38,507 nucleotides of DNA from a virus, in IMG/VR virus record IMGVR_UViG_3300025669_000093, positions 1 through 38,507 of that record; one strand, 5' to 3'. Both the position numbers and the translations under genes were made by a program. The notes beneath the pieces are model-generated. The model saw only the letters and a program-made list of their open reading frames with translations. It did no database searches and had not been told where the DNA came from. This document shows, piece after piece, positions 8,032 through 15,295 of the stretch; within the stretch, counting starts at the first letter, position 1; the number at the start of each line of letters is the position of its first letter.

Positions 8032-8502
8032 TCAGTTATCCCAACGACTTACTATGATCTGTTTACCAAAATCAATGTGTCGTTTATTGTATCTGTTGTA
8101 ATTATTGCTTGGTTCGTTTTTAAATAGCCATTTGTCGACAATTATTTGATCTACTCTGATAGAACAAAAAACATTACACTTAGATAAACCGTCTGGTGTT
8201 CCATATCCTGTTTCGTAAATAAGGCCACTGTAATCATCCGGTGTTCCATCCCACCACTGCCCATATGCTTTTTCTATAGATCCATCCTTCATGGGAATAT
8301 TAAACTTTCTGCCAGCAAATGCAAAGAACCCAACACTTGGTTTATCGTATTTATAAAAGCTAAAGAATCCGGAGTCTTCACCAATAAGCCAAATCCCCTC
8401 ACGTTCATATAGATATTGTGGCTCACGATTCAGTACCAAAAATCGTTGTTTGAAATATTTATTCTGGTGATCTATGATATCAATTATTTTCAGTATTTCC
8501 AT
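8032..8502 (-). CDS. Hypothetical protein (156 aa)
   Basis: Begins MEILKIIDIIDHQNKYFKQR and continues with an aromatic- and glycine-rich beta-type sequence (GIWLIGEDSGFFSFYKYD, QWWDGTPDDYSGLIYETGYG). An upstream in-frame ATG at 8562 would add 20 residues overlapping the previous gene; I prefer 8502 because it gives a compact N-terminus, though its SD is weak. No family recognised. Separated by 167 bp of non-coding sequence from the next leftward gene. Confidence 0.55.
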   Translation of the reverse strand: MEILKIIDIIDHQNKYFKQRFLVLNREPQYLYEREGIWLIGEDSGFFSFYKYDKPSVGFFAFAGRKFNIPMKDGSIEKAYGQWWDGTPDDYSGLIYETGYGTPDGLSKCNVFCSIRVDQIIVDKWLFKNEPSNNYNRYNKRHIDFGKQIIVSRWDN

Positions 8503-8536
8503 TGTTTTTCTTTCAAGATAATAATCCCTCTTTAAT

Positions 8537-8872
8537 CTACGCAAACAACCAATCACCATCAATGCGATAATTCCCAGTTTTCATTTGCCTGCAAAAATCA
8601 TCACAGAAAAACCATTTGTTTTTTGGCAATAAATGATTGCATGCCTGACATTTCCGTTTAGATAAGTTTTGCTTATGTTTTTCTTTTTTGGTTCTGCGCC
8701 ATCGTCTGGATTGATCACGGACTTTTTCTATACGGTCAAAATTGAATTGCTCTTGACATATCGGAGATCGACAATGAACTGCATTATGATGAAGATGAGA
8801 GATGTCTCGTTTACAATATCTACAAAGATTTAGTTCTTTTATCTTTTTCTTTGTCACAATATTATACCTCAT
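8537..8872 (-). CDS. Double zinc-ribbon protein
   Basis: 111 residues starting inside the end of the upstream gene. Two Cys clusters are seen: LCRYCKRDISHLHH with HCRSPICQEQF, and KCQACNHLLPKNKWFFCDDF, each with paired CxxC-like motifs, suggesting two zinc ribbons; a basic linker (RRWRRTKKEKHKQNLSKRK) lies between. Probably DNA- or RNA-binding, possibly a degenerate HNH-like fold given HLHHNAVH, but that is inference. Ends in TAG followed seven codons later by TGA. A longer frame reaching upstream exists but would be the shadow of the 66-residue gene. Confidence 0.6.
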   Translation of the reverse strand: MRYNIVTKKKIKELNLCRYCKRDISHLHHNAVHCRSPICQEQFNFDRIEKVRDQSRRWRRTKKEKHKQNLSKRKCQACNHLLPKNKWFFCDDFCRQMKTGNYRIDGDWLFA

Positions 8873-9062
8873 ACATTTCAATACCATATTTCTCAGCAAG
8901 CCATTGTGGAACTTCGATAGTTGCATTCTTTGTATCGATATCGCATATACTTTTAGCAAGCCATGCTTTTTTACGGCTAAATGCAAGAAGCCATGCTTCG
9001 GCTGATTCGCGTTTCATGTAATCGTATTGAAGAGTGATCAGCTGCTTATTATGGCTGAACAT
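8862..9062 (-). CDS. Hypothetical protein (66 aa)
   Basis: Start overlaps the previous stop (TAATG) and is preceded by GAGG. Sequence includes YMKRESAEAWLLAFSRKKAW and IEVPQWLAEKYGIEMYEV; the latter resembles short hydrophobic-acidic C-termini seen in phage accessory proteins. No function recognised. Confidence 0.6.
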   Translation of the reverse strand: MFSHNKQLITLQYDYMKRESAEAWLLAFSRKKAWLAKSICDIDTKNATIEVPQWLAEKYGIEMYEV

Positions 9063-9415
9063 TAGGATTTTCCTCTCATAACTGCTAAGCGAAGGCCTTC
9101 ATGTATTAAGCGTGCTGTTTCGTACGATTCTTTTATCGAAACAGTTGGTTGTTGTTTTTCCTTGGGTGTATCATTAACCCATGCCATCATTTTCTTTTTT
9201 GATCCCCAGCATTGTGAAGGAGCTTCGTTGTGAAAGTAGCCAACGTAAGCTATGAGATTACGTTGATTTTCATCATCGGCTCGACTACATGCTGCCTTGA
9301 GATCATTGCAAATGATGGCCTGTAGAAATTGTCCTGGAAGAATTCTATCGTTAATATATCTTGTAATTCCTGGCATCATTCGATCTGGAATATAAAATCC
9401 TTGGAATTCATACAT
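9062..9415 (-). CDS. Conserved phage hypothetical protein (117 aa)
   Basis: Begins MYEFQGFYIPDRMMPGITRY and includes FLQAIICNDLKAACSRADDE, AYVGYFHNEAPSQCWGSKKK. This pattern (IPxRMMPGI, NDLKxAxxRADDEN, NEAPSQCWGS) recurs in small phage proteins of unknown function. ATG 9415 is chosen over GTG 9418 because GGAGG then sits six nt upstream; it overlaps the stop of the phosphoribosyltransferase gene (TGATG). Confidence 0.68.
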   Translation of the reverse strand: MYEFQGFYIPDRMMPGITRYINDRILPGQFLQAIICNDLKAACSRADDENQRNLIAYVGYFHNEAPSQCWGSKKKMMAWVNDTPKEKQQPTVSIKESYETARLIHEGLRLAVMRGKS

Positions 9416-10023
9416 CACTCTCCTCCTTTTGAATTTGGTTTCTGATTAACATCAATAAACGCCAAACCATCGATATGGTTATCGAGGTCTTTAAGTACCT
9501 GATAACATTGTTTCATGGAATTTCCAGAGGTAATACAATCATCGATTAACAAAATTGAACGCTTTTGTGGATACCATGTGAGCTGGGGTTTAGTTTGAGA
9601 GAGGCTGGCGAAACGACCGTGATTGGTTTTCGATAAACGTTGCTGAAAAGTTGGAATGAATTTTAATGAAGCCCGAAACGCAATCGTGCGTGCGAGATTA
9701 TATGTACAATAATTTTCCGGATCTCTTTTGGCAGATGGTGGCGGAGTCGTGATAAATGAATAACTATTTTGGATAATCTTAATAAATTGGTTTGCAATGA
9801 TACCGGTTAGTTGTGGGATTGGGTTCTCTTTCCAGGATTTATAGATGTCCCAGTTGATATTCTTAACACGAAACATTGAAAAGCACCCGGTAAAAGCGCT
9901 GCGGTGATGACGGAGAACAATAGACTTCGCTGGGTCGATTAGGGTGTCAGACGATCCCGAAGACATATGTTCTGCCAATACAGGGCTCATACCGGATGCA
10001 ATGGACAGAAGGTTGAAGTTCAT
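9415..10023 (-). CDS. Phosphoribosyltransferase-like protein (type I, ComF-like)
   Basis: 202 residues. The C-terminal half carries the type I PRTase PRPP-binding motif: hydrophobic strand then acidic pair and loop, SILLIDDCITSGNSMKQC (about residues 158-175). ComF-like features include the small GRFASLSQTKP segment before it. The N-terminal 80 residues are not recognised. Such enzymes transfer or remove ribose-phosphate on a base or related molecule using PRPP; substrate here is unknown. The start overlaps the preceding stop (ATGA). Together with the SLOG and DUF4326 genes further right it hints at nucleotide or NAD-related metabolism. Confidence 0.72.
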   Translation of the reverse strand: MNFNLLSIASGMSPVLAEHMSSGSSDTLIDPAKSIVLRHHRSAFTGCFSMFRVKNINWDIYKSWKENPIPQLTGIIANQFIKIIQNSYSFITTPPPSAKRDPENYCTYNLARTIAFRASLKFIPTFQQRLSKTNHGRFASLSQTKPQLTWYPQKRSILLIDDCITSGNSMKQCYQVLKDLDNHIDGLAFIDVNQKPNSKGGE

Positions 10024-10184
10024 GAAATTATTCCTTCTTTAATTTTCGATGGGTGTGGACCAAGGCCACGTTTGTATTGAATATCATAGTAAAAACCTTC
10101 TTCTTGTTGAACACTATGAGAAAATAACGTAGCCACTCCAGCATAGGCCTGTCCGATTAATCCATATTTTTCTGATAAATCCAT
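10020..10184 (-). CDS. Small conserved phage protein (54 aa)
   Basis: Sequence MDLSEKYGLIGQAYAGVATL continues FSHSVQQEEGFYYDIQYKRG and ends LGPHPSKIKEGIIS. The pattern EKYGxIxQAYxGVATL, then HxxQxExG, then QYxxGLGPHP is one I associate with small phage proteins. ATGA overlap with the PRTase gene supports translation. The frame is open upstream (DRQWTEV precedes the ATG in frame), so a non-ATG start further up is possible. Confidence 0.6.
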   Translation of the reverse strand: MDLSEKYGLIGQAYAGVATLFSHSVQQEEGFYYDIQYKRGLGPHPSKIKEGIIS

Positions 10185-10230
10185 GACTTCTGTCCATTGT
10201 CGATCTTCTTCTTCTTTGTTGATTATGGGA

Positions 10231-10704
10231 TTATTCCTCGCATTGTACTTCCATAATTTCTTCGAATTTCCCAGTCCCGACTTTTTTGCATTTTGTTGAT
10301 GCTTCGAAAAATGCTCTTACTTTTAATGTTGCGGGTAGACCTAAGATCGTTTTCATGTTAAAGTCCCAGCCTTTCCATCCATTTTCAATATAATCGGATT
10401 CGGCCTTAAACTTAAGGTAAGGATGTTCTTTGAGTTCTTCGATAATTGGACCGACATCCTTAATAATAGAATCTTCCGGACCGAGATATAGGTTCAAGGC
10501 TACACAGTTAATTAAACCACTACCAACTGCAAATGTCACGTCTGTTCGTCTTTTCGTAATAGGATATTCCCATTTATCATTGTGGGAAAACATGTTACCG
10601 TATTCGATAGCAGTACGAAAAAGCGGTTTATGTCTTTTTAAGAAATCACGTTCGCTTTCATGTGTCCTTTCTTGCTCTTCGACAGCATCTTCGTATGTGA
10701 ACAT
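10231..10704 (-). CDS. Hypothetical protein (157 aa)
   Basis: Start preceded by GGAG with a seven-nt spacer; lies 2 bp after the next gene upstream, so clearly in the same operon. Highly charged N-terminus (DAVEEQERTHESERDFLKRH) followed by VGSGLINCVALNLYLGPEDS and KGWDFNMKTILGLPATLKVR. No family recognised; no signal peptide or membrane segment. Confidence 0.62.
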   Translation of the reverse strand: MFTYEDAVEEQERTHESERDFLKRHKPLFRTAIEYGNMFSHNDKWEYPITKRRTDVTFAVGSGLINCVALNLYLGPEDSIIKDVGPIIEELKEHPYLKFKAESDYIENGWKGWDFNMKTILGLPATLKVRAFFEASTKCKKVGTGKFEEIMEVQCEE

Positions 10705-10706
10705 GG

Positions 10707-11204
10707 TTATTCTCCAGTTACTTCAGGAATTGCCGGAAGTTCGGCCGGTAGGTTTGCTGCTTTTGAGCCTTTTGGCCCCATGGGAAGAGACATGGCAACG
10801 AGTTCTTTGAGGTTGGTATCAAGTTCAATGATCGCTTCTTTGTAGTGATCACCGTCTTCAAGCTCTGCTGTGATTCCTTGAGAGACGCTCCATGAACAGA
10901 AATTTTTGCCAATCTTCTTAGAGATTAAGACCGATACTTGGGTTGGTTTCATAATCGATACGCTCCTTTCGAGGTTGAATTTTAATGGATTGAGTGCTTC
11001 GGCGGTTGGGATTGAATCTCCAAACATGCAGTTTTGGCAATCAGATTTGTCTTTACAGGCTTCGCAGATTTTTCCAGGGTCAATAATAGCTATGAGATTG
11101 TCTATAATAGCTGCGAGGGTTTTTGTCATGGGCTTTTTCAGTGCCCAGGCGATGCGTCGCAGGGATGCAGAATGGAATTGTGTGAGTTCTGGCGTGTAGG
11201 CCAT
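10707..11204 (-). CDS. Cys-cluster protein (165 aa), first gene of an operon
   Basis: The N-terminal part (SASLRRIAWALKKPMTKTLA) looks like a ribbon-helix-helix type segment, followed by a Cys knot KICEACKDKSDCQNCMFGDS (four Cys, possible metal site). The C-terminal half contains SKKIGKNFCSWSVSQGITAE and a proline/alanine-rich tail. GGAG six nt before the ATG. It is the first gene after the leftward promoter-operator at 11233-11261. Function unknown; a DNA-binding role is a guess. Confidence 0.6.
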   Translation of the reverse strand: MAYTPELTQFHSASLRRIAWALKKPMTKTLAAIIDNLIAIIDPGKICEACKDKSDCQNCMFGDSIPTAEALNPLKFNLERSVSIMKPTQVSVLISKKIGKNFCSWSVSQGITAELEDGDHYKEAIIELDTNLKELVAMSLPMGPKGSKAANLPAELPAIPEVTGE

Positions 11205-11232
11205 TGGTCATCTCCAGTGATGGTTGAGAATA

Positions 11233-11261
11233 TTCGTATAACGAAATCCGTTACCTGTCAA
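11233..11261 (-). promoter_or_regulatory. Leftward promoter with palindromic operator
   Basis: Minus strand: TTGACA (11261-11256), 17-nt spacer, then TACGAA (11238-11233, a weak -10). The spacer holds TAACGGATTTCGTTA, an inverted repeat with one mismatch that matches the perfect palindrome in the spacer of the 28497-28525 promoter; -35 plus operator are nearly identical between the two. A repressor binding there would block polymerase. Probably drives the genes from 11204 down to 7257. Confidence 0.66.
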
Positions 11262-11306
11262 GTAGGAAACGCCCGGTTCAGCAGCTTGTCTGACTGAAAC
11301 CGCTGG

Positions 11307-11621
11307 TTATGGTGCTTTAACTTCTTCGGTACGCAACCATCTACGTTTATTGTTCATTCTAATATGACGAGCCATACGCTCTAAATGTGCTATTTCCCAA
11401 GCTTCATTAGACAATTCACACCAATGGGTCCCATAATTCTTTACGTCGGCAAATCTAACTCTCCCGAATAGTACAAACTCATCCATATTCCACTGGTCCT
11501 TTATACCCTTATCCTCATCATTCATGCGCCTTAGATCAACCAAACCACCTCGATCCACAGCACATGTTTCAAAATACAAAAGTAAAGACCGCTCAGCTTT
11601 ATCCATATCAGATAATCTCAT
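11307..11621 (-). CDS. Conserved phage hypothetical protein (about 104 aa)
   Basis: Starts MRLSDMDKAERSLLLYFETC and contains AVDRGGLVDLRRMNDEDKGI and VRFADVKNYGTHWCELSNEA. The combination ERSLLLYFETCAVDxGGxVD with RMNxxD and THWxxLSxEAW is one I recognise from phage proteins of unknown function. An alternative ATG four codons upstream (11633) lacks any SD; GGGGG precedes 11621. Basic C-terminal tail. Confidence 0.68.
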   Translation of the reverse strand: MRLSDMDKAERSLLLYFETCAVDRGGLVDLRRMNDEDKGIKDQWNMDEFVLFGRVRFADVKNYGTHWCELSNEAWEIAHLERMARHIRMNNKRRWLRTEEVKAP

Positions 11622-11641
11622 TTTTGCCCCCATAACGATGA

Positions 11642-11682
11642 GTTAAGAAGTGCGGCGTTTTTTTGCCGCAACCTTCTTAAAC
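11642..11682. other. Strong intergenic hairpin
   Basis: GTTAAGAAG-TGCGGC pairs with GCCGCA-(AC)-CTTCTTAAAC around a GTTTTTTT loop. It overlaps the TAA of the 11677-11877 gene. There is no U-run after the stem on the leftward transcript, so it is not a standard intrinsic terminator; it may be an mRNA-processing or stabilising structure. Confidence 0.5.
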
Positions 11683-11877
11683 GTCTGGTTGAGTATGCAT
11701 TTTATGACCATGTTGAGTTATAAATTTAAGCATTAATTTAAATAAAAATGTTTTTCCTGTTGCCATATTAAGGCACTTTGGCTCGTTTTTCATTGCTAAA
11801 AATGTAGCTTTTGAAACTTTTTCTTGCCAAGGAAGTAATCTTATTCCTCCTTCTTTACACCAACCATCAAACTTCAT
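11677..11877 (-). CDS. Small P-loop protein (66 aa)
   Basis: Preceded by AAGGGG. Sequence RLLPWQEKVSKATFLAMKNE leads to CLNMATGKTFLFKLMLKFI, in which ATGKT resembles a Walker A loop and LLPWQ a helicase Q-like motif. It therefore looks like the N-terminal segment of a helicase or terminase-type ATPase existing as a stand-alone small protein. The remaining ATPase motifs are absent in the neighbourhood, so it may be a remnant, or a short adaptor; ATPase activity should not be assumed. Confidence 0.55.
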   Translation of the reverse strand: MKFDGWCKEGGIRLLPWQEKVSKATFLAMKNEPKCLNMATGKTFLFKLMLKFITQHGHKMHTQPDV

Positions 11878-11898
11878 AATATAACCCCTTCTTGCTAA

Positions 11899-12294
11899 TT
11901 AGAAAGGAATCTCACTTTCTGGCAATGGCGCCGCTTCTTTGGCTGGTCCAGATCCGGGAATTTGTTCTGGAGGTGTGATGTTGTTTGAAGACGGATCCAG
12001 AAAGTCAACGGTGTTTGCAACAATCTCAGTTGATATGCGGTTGTTGCCTTCTTTATCCTCCCATTTCCTGGTTTGTAAGCGTCCGGTAACTCCTACCTGG
12101 CTGCCCTTGTGAAGATACTGTGCAACGGCTTCAGCCTGCCCTTGCCAGCAAACAACGGTGAACCAATGCGTCTGACGGCTGTCACCAAAGCCTGCAGTAT
12201 TCGCAACTGAGATATTACAGACTGGCTTTTCTGTTTGTGTATAACGAAGCTCCGGATCTTGTCCGAGACGTCCTGTAATTGATATTGAGTTCAT
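11899..12294 (-). CDS. ssb: Single-stranded DNA-binding protein
   Basis: 131 residues with the OB-fold pattern of bacterial SSB: MNSISITGRLGQDPELRYTQ, then VCNISVANTAGF, THWFTVVCWQGQAEAVAQYL and KGSQVGVTGRLQTRKWEDKE. The C-terminus is proline/glycine-rich and ends in an acidic-Phe tip (ESEIPF), the docking peptide for repair and replication partners. ATG 12294 is preferred over an upstream in-frame start at 12348 because AAGGAG lies eight nt before it and it gives the canonical N-terminus. It coats ssDNA during replication and recombination. Confidence 0.93.
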   Translation of the reverse strand: MNSISITGRLGQDPELRYTQTEKPVCNISVANTAGFGDSRQTHWFTVVCWQGQAEAVAQYLHKGSQVGVTGRLQTRKWEDKEGNNRISTEIVANTVDFLDPSSNNITPPEQIPGSGPAKEAAPLPESEIPF

Positions 12295-12347
12295 GATGGT
12301 TTCTCCTTGTTTGATAGTGATAGATTGTGTTATATTGTTCAAATTCA

Positions 12348-12887
12348 TTACTGAATAGGGATGATTGAATTTGGGTGTATAAAGACGCCGTGGTCATTTT
12401 TTTCTATTTTAGCGGTTACTCTCAATGTTGGTGAAGAAGGTTTTTGTTTGAAATGAATATAGAGTGCGTTGTGGGCCCTGAGTTGATAAAGAAATCCTTC
12501 TTCTGTATCCATGACTTTGGCTTTCTTAAGCGATACAGTTGCGGTAATCATGTGGCCGTCGAGAGTCCCAGGGCTGTGCGCGAAGATTTTGGTTTTAAGG
12601 GCCTCAACGTAATAATCAGTAGCATTTGAATAGGCCTTGTATGAGAAGAATGCGAGAGGTTGGATCCAACCGATGGAATAATTTATGATCTTTAGTGTGG
12701 TGTTTATGTTATCGACGATATTGCAGCCTTGCATAACAAGGTCCCAGTCTTTTGCATCCTGCGCCGGCCAAGTCCCCCAAACGGCAACTTGGATTGCCTC
12801 TTCTGCGATAAAGCATGGAAACATTACGAGACCGCATAGGGTAATATAGGCAAAGAATATTTTAAGAGCTGATGTTATTTTTTGCAT
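12348..12887 (-). CDS. Hypothetical membrane-associated protein (179 aa)
   Basis: N-terminal hydrophobic segment at about residues 8-28 (KIFFAYITLCGLVMFPCFIA) is a likely membrane anchor; a second weaker one occurs near IGWIQPLAFFSYKAYSNATD. The C-terminal half is soluble and beta-like (FLYQLRAHNALYIHFKQKP). Start overlaps the end of the upstream gene by 13 nt. No family recognised. Confidence 0.55.
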   Translation of the reverse strand: MQKITSALKIFFAYITLCGLVMFPCFIAEEAIQVAVWGTWPAQDAKDWDLVMQGCNIVDNINTTLKIINYSIGWIQPLAFFSYKAYSNATDYYVEALKTKIFAHSPGTLDGHMITATVSLKKAKVMDTEEGFLYQLRAHNALYIHFKQKPSSPTLRVTAKIEKNDHGVFIHPNSIIPIQ

Positions 12888-13246
12888 TTTGTCTCTATTG
12901 TTTTTTTCTTGTGTAGATCTATCAACATTGCTATCGTTGAATTTAAGTAATTAATAATTTCGTTAAATGGAACTCCATAGTTAGTAACTTGAGCATATAA
13001 TAAGTCTTCCAAATTAATGCAATTGTTAAAGTCTGGTTCAATAAATACGTCTCCGCTGTCTTCAATTGTGTGTGTCCATCCTGTAAAAAGAAGATCAGTT
13101 GGATATTCATCGTCACAACGTTGGAATACTGGTAAATAAAAAGCACCTTCATTACCAAGGTTATCTTGGGCGTATTGAAATGCATCGCTTATGGTTGTTT
13201 CAAGGATTGATTGTATTTCTTCAAGGACTGATTTGAAAGCCTCCAT
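12875..13246 (-). CDS. Hypothetical acidic protein (123 aa)
   Basis: Start at ATG 13246 with AAGGAGG directly upstream (an in-frame ATG at 13279 has no such site). MEAFKSVLEEIQSILETTIS is an amphipathic helix; then an acidic core with DEYPTDLLFTGWTHTIEDSG. C-terminus is lysine-rich. Overlaps both neighbours slightly. Function unknown. Confidence 0.55.
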   Translation of the reverse strand: MEAFKSVLEEIQSILETTISDAFQYAQDNLGNEGAFYLPVFQRCDDEYPTDLLFTGWTHTIEDSGDVFIEPDFNNCINLEDLLYAQVTNYGVPFNEIINYLNSTIAMLIDLHKKKTIETKCKK

Positions 13247-13256
13247 TGTTCCCTCC

Positions 13257-13478
13257 TTAGTCTTCTCCTGGGTCGCCATAAGTTGTGCGTTCTTGTTCGG
13301 TGATGAAACAGTCTGGTGATTGCATTCTCGCTCTCCATTCCTTATAGATTAATGGAAAAGCTTGTTTGAGGCTGATAAGACGCGGCACGTTTGAACGAAA
13401 CATTGCAGCCATGATCAGTTGTTTGACTGTGTAGTCTTCTTCTTTGAGTCGATATGCTTTGTAATAATCGTAGTACAT
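13257..13478 (-). CDS. Hypothetical protein (73 aa)
   Basis: Follows GGGAG. N-terminus is tyrosine-rich (MYYDYYKAYRLKEEDYTVKQ), then AAMFRSNVPRLISLKQAFPL and WRARMQSPDCFITEQERTTY. No recognised domain. Confidence 0.55.
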   Translation of the reverse strand: MYYDYYKAYRLKEEDYTVKQLIMAAMFRSNVPRLISLKQAFPLIYKEWRARMQSPDCFITEQERTTYGDPGED

Positions 13479-13482
13479 GGTT

Positions 13483-13842
13483 TTACTCCCTTGTAGTTAT
13501 TTGAATAGCTACATGTTTAAGATCTTGAATGTCTATTTTTCGCACATCTCCCGGCGGTCTATCGTAATCAAGCCGGCTGTCAATGATCTCTCCAAGCATT
13601 GATTCTCGATTAGCTTCTTTAATGATTTGATGTCGGTTAACTTCCATATGCACCCAGTATTTATTATCAGATGTTCGACATACAGAAATCGAACCTCCTG
13701 GGAATTGGATTATATGTTCCGCTGATTCTGGATTTTTAGGATTTCCTTTTAATTTAATTACTTTCGCTGTTTCCGGCATTATAACAAATTCTCCCCCTTT
13801 ACCATTCACATCTATTAACATGGTCAATTCGATCGGCTTCAT
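13483..13842 (-). CDS. Hypothetical protein, start uncertain (about 119 aa)
   Basis: Beta-rich sequence containing GGEFVIMPETAKVIKLKGNP, IIQFPGGSISVCRTSDNKYW and RPPGDVRKIDIQDLKH. The frame is open to 13926, but residues upstream of 13842 coincide with a zinc-ribbon gene in another frame, so I start at the ATG MKPIELTML; the ATG seven codons later (13821) is also possible. No clear SD at either. Function unknown. Confidence 0.48.
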   Translation of the reverse strand: MKPIELTMLIDVNGKGGEFVIMPETAKVIKLKGNPKNPESAEHIIQFPGGSISVCRTSDNKYWVHMEVNRHQIIKEANRESMLGEIIDSRLDYDRPPGDVRKIDIQDLKHVAIQITTRE

Positions 13843-13945
13843 CTGCCAGTTTTTTCGCACATTCGTCACAGAGAAAATCTTTCCTTGTTTCGTTTTCTCC
13901 GCAATATGGACAAATCCATGTTTCATATTTAATAGGTTTCTCCAA
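13799..13945 (-). CDS. Zinc-ribbon protein with a TTG start (48 aa)
   Basis: Read in a different frame from its neighbour: EKPIKYETWICPYCGENETR then KDFLCDECAKKLADEADRID. The two CxxC pairs separated by ten residues form a classic zinc ribbon. The TTG start follows TAAGGAG with a ten-nt spacer, and the SD overlaps the stop of the RadC-like gene. Its 3' end overlaps the next gene. A zinc-stabilised small nucleic-acid or protein binder is likely. Confidence 0.58.
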   Translation of the reverse strand: MEKPIKYETWICPYCGENETRKDFLCDECAKKLADEADRIDHVNRCEW

Positions 13946-13959
13946 TGGAATCTTTCTCC

Positions 13960-14463
13960 TTAATCTGAATACGATTTCTTAAAAATAAAATCGTATTCAT
14001 CTGACCATCCTCTCAAGAGGCCATCGTCTGCGAAGCTGTAATATGTAGTAGCTCCGATGACGACATGGTCGAGTAGAGATGTTCCAACAAGTTTTGTTGC
14101 AAATAAAATGGTTTTTGTGAGTAGCTTGTCTTCGTTTGACGGTGCTGGATGACCAGATGGATGGTTGTGAGCGAGGATCAGGGATGCGGTTTTGTATTCT
14201 AAACAGTCTTTTGCTATTTCGCGCGGGTAGACCGATGAAGATGTAAGGCTTCCAGTGGCTAAAACTTTAAGCTTCAAGATCTCATTTTGTCCGTTTGCGA
14301 AAATACCGTACATCTTTTCGACATCTTGGTGTGTGTCGATCATTGGGCGGATGATGTTGTAAGTCTCCTGCGAACTTGATAGCTTATTGCCATTCGCTGT
14401 TTCTTTTACCATCTGTGCGAATTTACCAGATGTTAAATTATTCCAAAAAGTTTGTTTGTCCAT
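13960..14463 (-). CDS. RadC-like JAB-domain protein
   Basis: 167 residues. The JAMM/JAB metal site is clear: LILAHNHPSGHPAPSNEDKL (His-x-His-Pro-Ser-Gly then Ser-x-x-Asp), preceded by the GSLTSSSVYPREIAKDCLEY segment and followed by LLDHVVIG. This is the UPF0758/RadC domain common on phages and mobile elements; its biochemical role is unsettled. The helix-hairpin-helix part of chromosomal RadC is missing; the N-terminal 50 residues look different. The start codon lies eight nt after the GGGGGGCC of a start-associated repeat (14472-14507). Confidence 0.88.
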   Translation of the reverse strand: MDKQTFWNNLTSGKFAQMVKETANGNKLSSSQETYNIIRPMIDTHQDVEKMYGIFANGQNEILKLKVLATGSLTSSSVYPREIAKDCLEYKTASLILAHNHPSGHPAPSNEDKLLTKTILFATKLVGTSLLDHVVIGATTYYSFADDGLLRGWSDEYDFIFKKSYSD

Positions 14464-14471
14464 ATCTTTCA

Positions 14472-14507
14472 GGCCCCCCTGAATCCGCCAAGTGTGTAAG
14501 TTTTTAA
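14472..14507 (-). repeat. Start-associated element, copy 1
   Basis: Plus-strand core GGCCCCCCTGAATCCGCCAA, then GTGTGTAAGTTTTTAAT. On the transcribed minus strand it reads AT-rich leader, TTGGCGGAT, two variable bases, AGGGGGGCC, ending 8 nt before the RadC-like start, so it supplies the likely ribosome-binding purine tract. Related copies are at 15486, 16518 and 20479. Confidence 0.8.
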
Positions 14508-14623
14508 TAAATTTGCATCAAGAAAGGCCCGCGAAATCTGCAGCATGGCATTCAAACCTTTGCCGGCAAATTAAGCGGACCTTAAGGAAACGCGCCTGGA
14601 GGTATAGACGCGTTTGGGGTTGG

Positions 14624-14953
14624 TTATTTGTCGATGACTTTCAGGATGGTGTACGAGATCCGATCCTTGTAAACGCGACTGGCGCAAATGCCTTTGAAGT
14701 CTTGGCCGGCTTTGAGGGCTTTAGCGGAATCGACCTGGGTACCGAATGCCATAACTGGTGTTTCAGTCTGATACTTAATGCCATTCAGTGTACGGGTTTC
14801 TGCTACAATGACGCGGACGTATTCATTGCCATTCTTGTCGAGCATGGTTTGAACGTCGGTGATGGGCGCCTGAAGCATTACATCGAGCGCGATGGCCGGT
14901 GCTGCGATTGCCATTAAACATAAAATTGATATGATTGCAAAGAGTTTCTTCAT
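14624..14953 (-). CDS. Secreted protein of unknown function (109 aa)
   Basis: A textbook signal peptide (MKKLFAIISILCLMAIAAPA, cleavage probably after AIA-LD) followed by a short beta-rich domain: LQAPITDVQTMLDKNGNEYV, ETPVMAFGTQVDSAKALKAG and SRVYKDRISYTILKVIDK. AAGGAG lies nine nt before ATG. It would act in the periplasm or outside the cell. No family recognised. Confidence 0.66.
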   Translation of the reverse strand: MKKLFAIISILCLMAIAAPAIALDVMLQAPITDVQTMLDKNGNEYVRVIVAETRTLNGIKYQTETPVMAFGTQVDSAKALKAGQDFKGICASRVYKDRISYTILKVIDK

Positions 14954-15082
14954 GGGTGATGTCTCCTTTTGGAAAAAGGTTGATGGTTGATGATCGTGTT
15001 AGGGACGGCTTTACCTCCTTTCTTAAATAAAAAAGCGTTTTCTTTCTTTAAATTCATAGATGAACAGCGTAGATCGAATTCT

Positions 15083-15295
15083 TTAAAAATGATTCTGGAT
15101 GTCGATTTCAAGGTCTGTGTCGAGCGAAAAGCGGTATTGACCGTGGTTTGTATTAATGCGGTACATGTCGCGGTGAAGAAAGATTTCTGTGATTATACTG
15201 CCGTTATACCATAATGTAGCTTTGTTGTTTGATTGCGTAAGTGGAAGAAGAATGTCCGGAATATCACGAAGCTTTATTTGTGTTGTTGGGCTCAT
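15083..15295 (-). CDS. Hypothetical protein (70 aa)
   Basis: AAAGGAG ten nt before ATG. Beta-type sequence (KLRDIPDILLPLTQSNNKAT, then MYRINTNHGQYRFSLDTDLE). Overlaps the 3' end of the upstream gene by 32 nt. No recognised domain. Confidence 0.55.
   Translation of the reverse strand: MSPTTQIKLRDIPDILLPLTQSNNKATLWYNGSIITEIFLHRDMYRINTNHGQYRFSLDTDLEIDIQNHF

Noticed and set aside
14492-14917. Rightward 141-residue frame
   Set aside because: It lies opposite a clear signal-peptide gene and repeat copy 1, with no SD.
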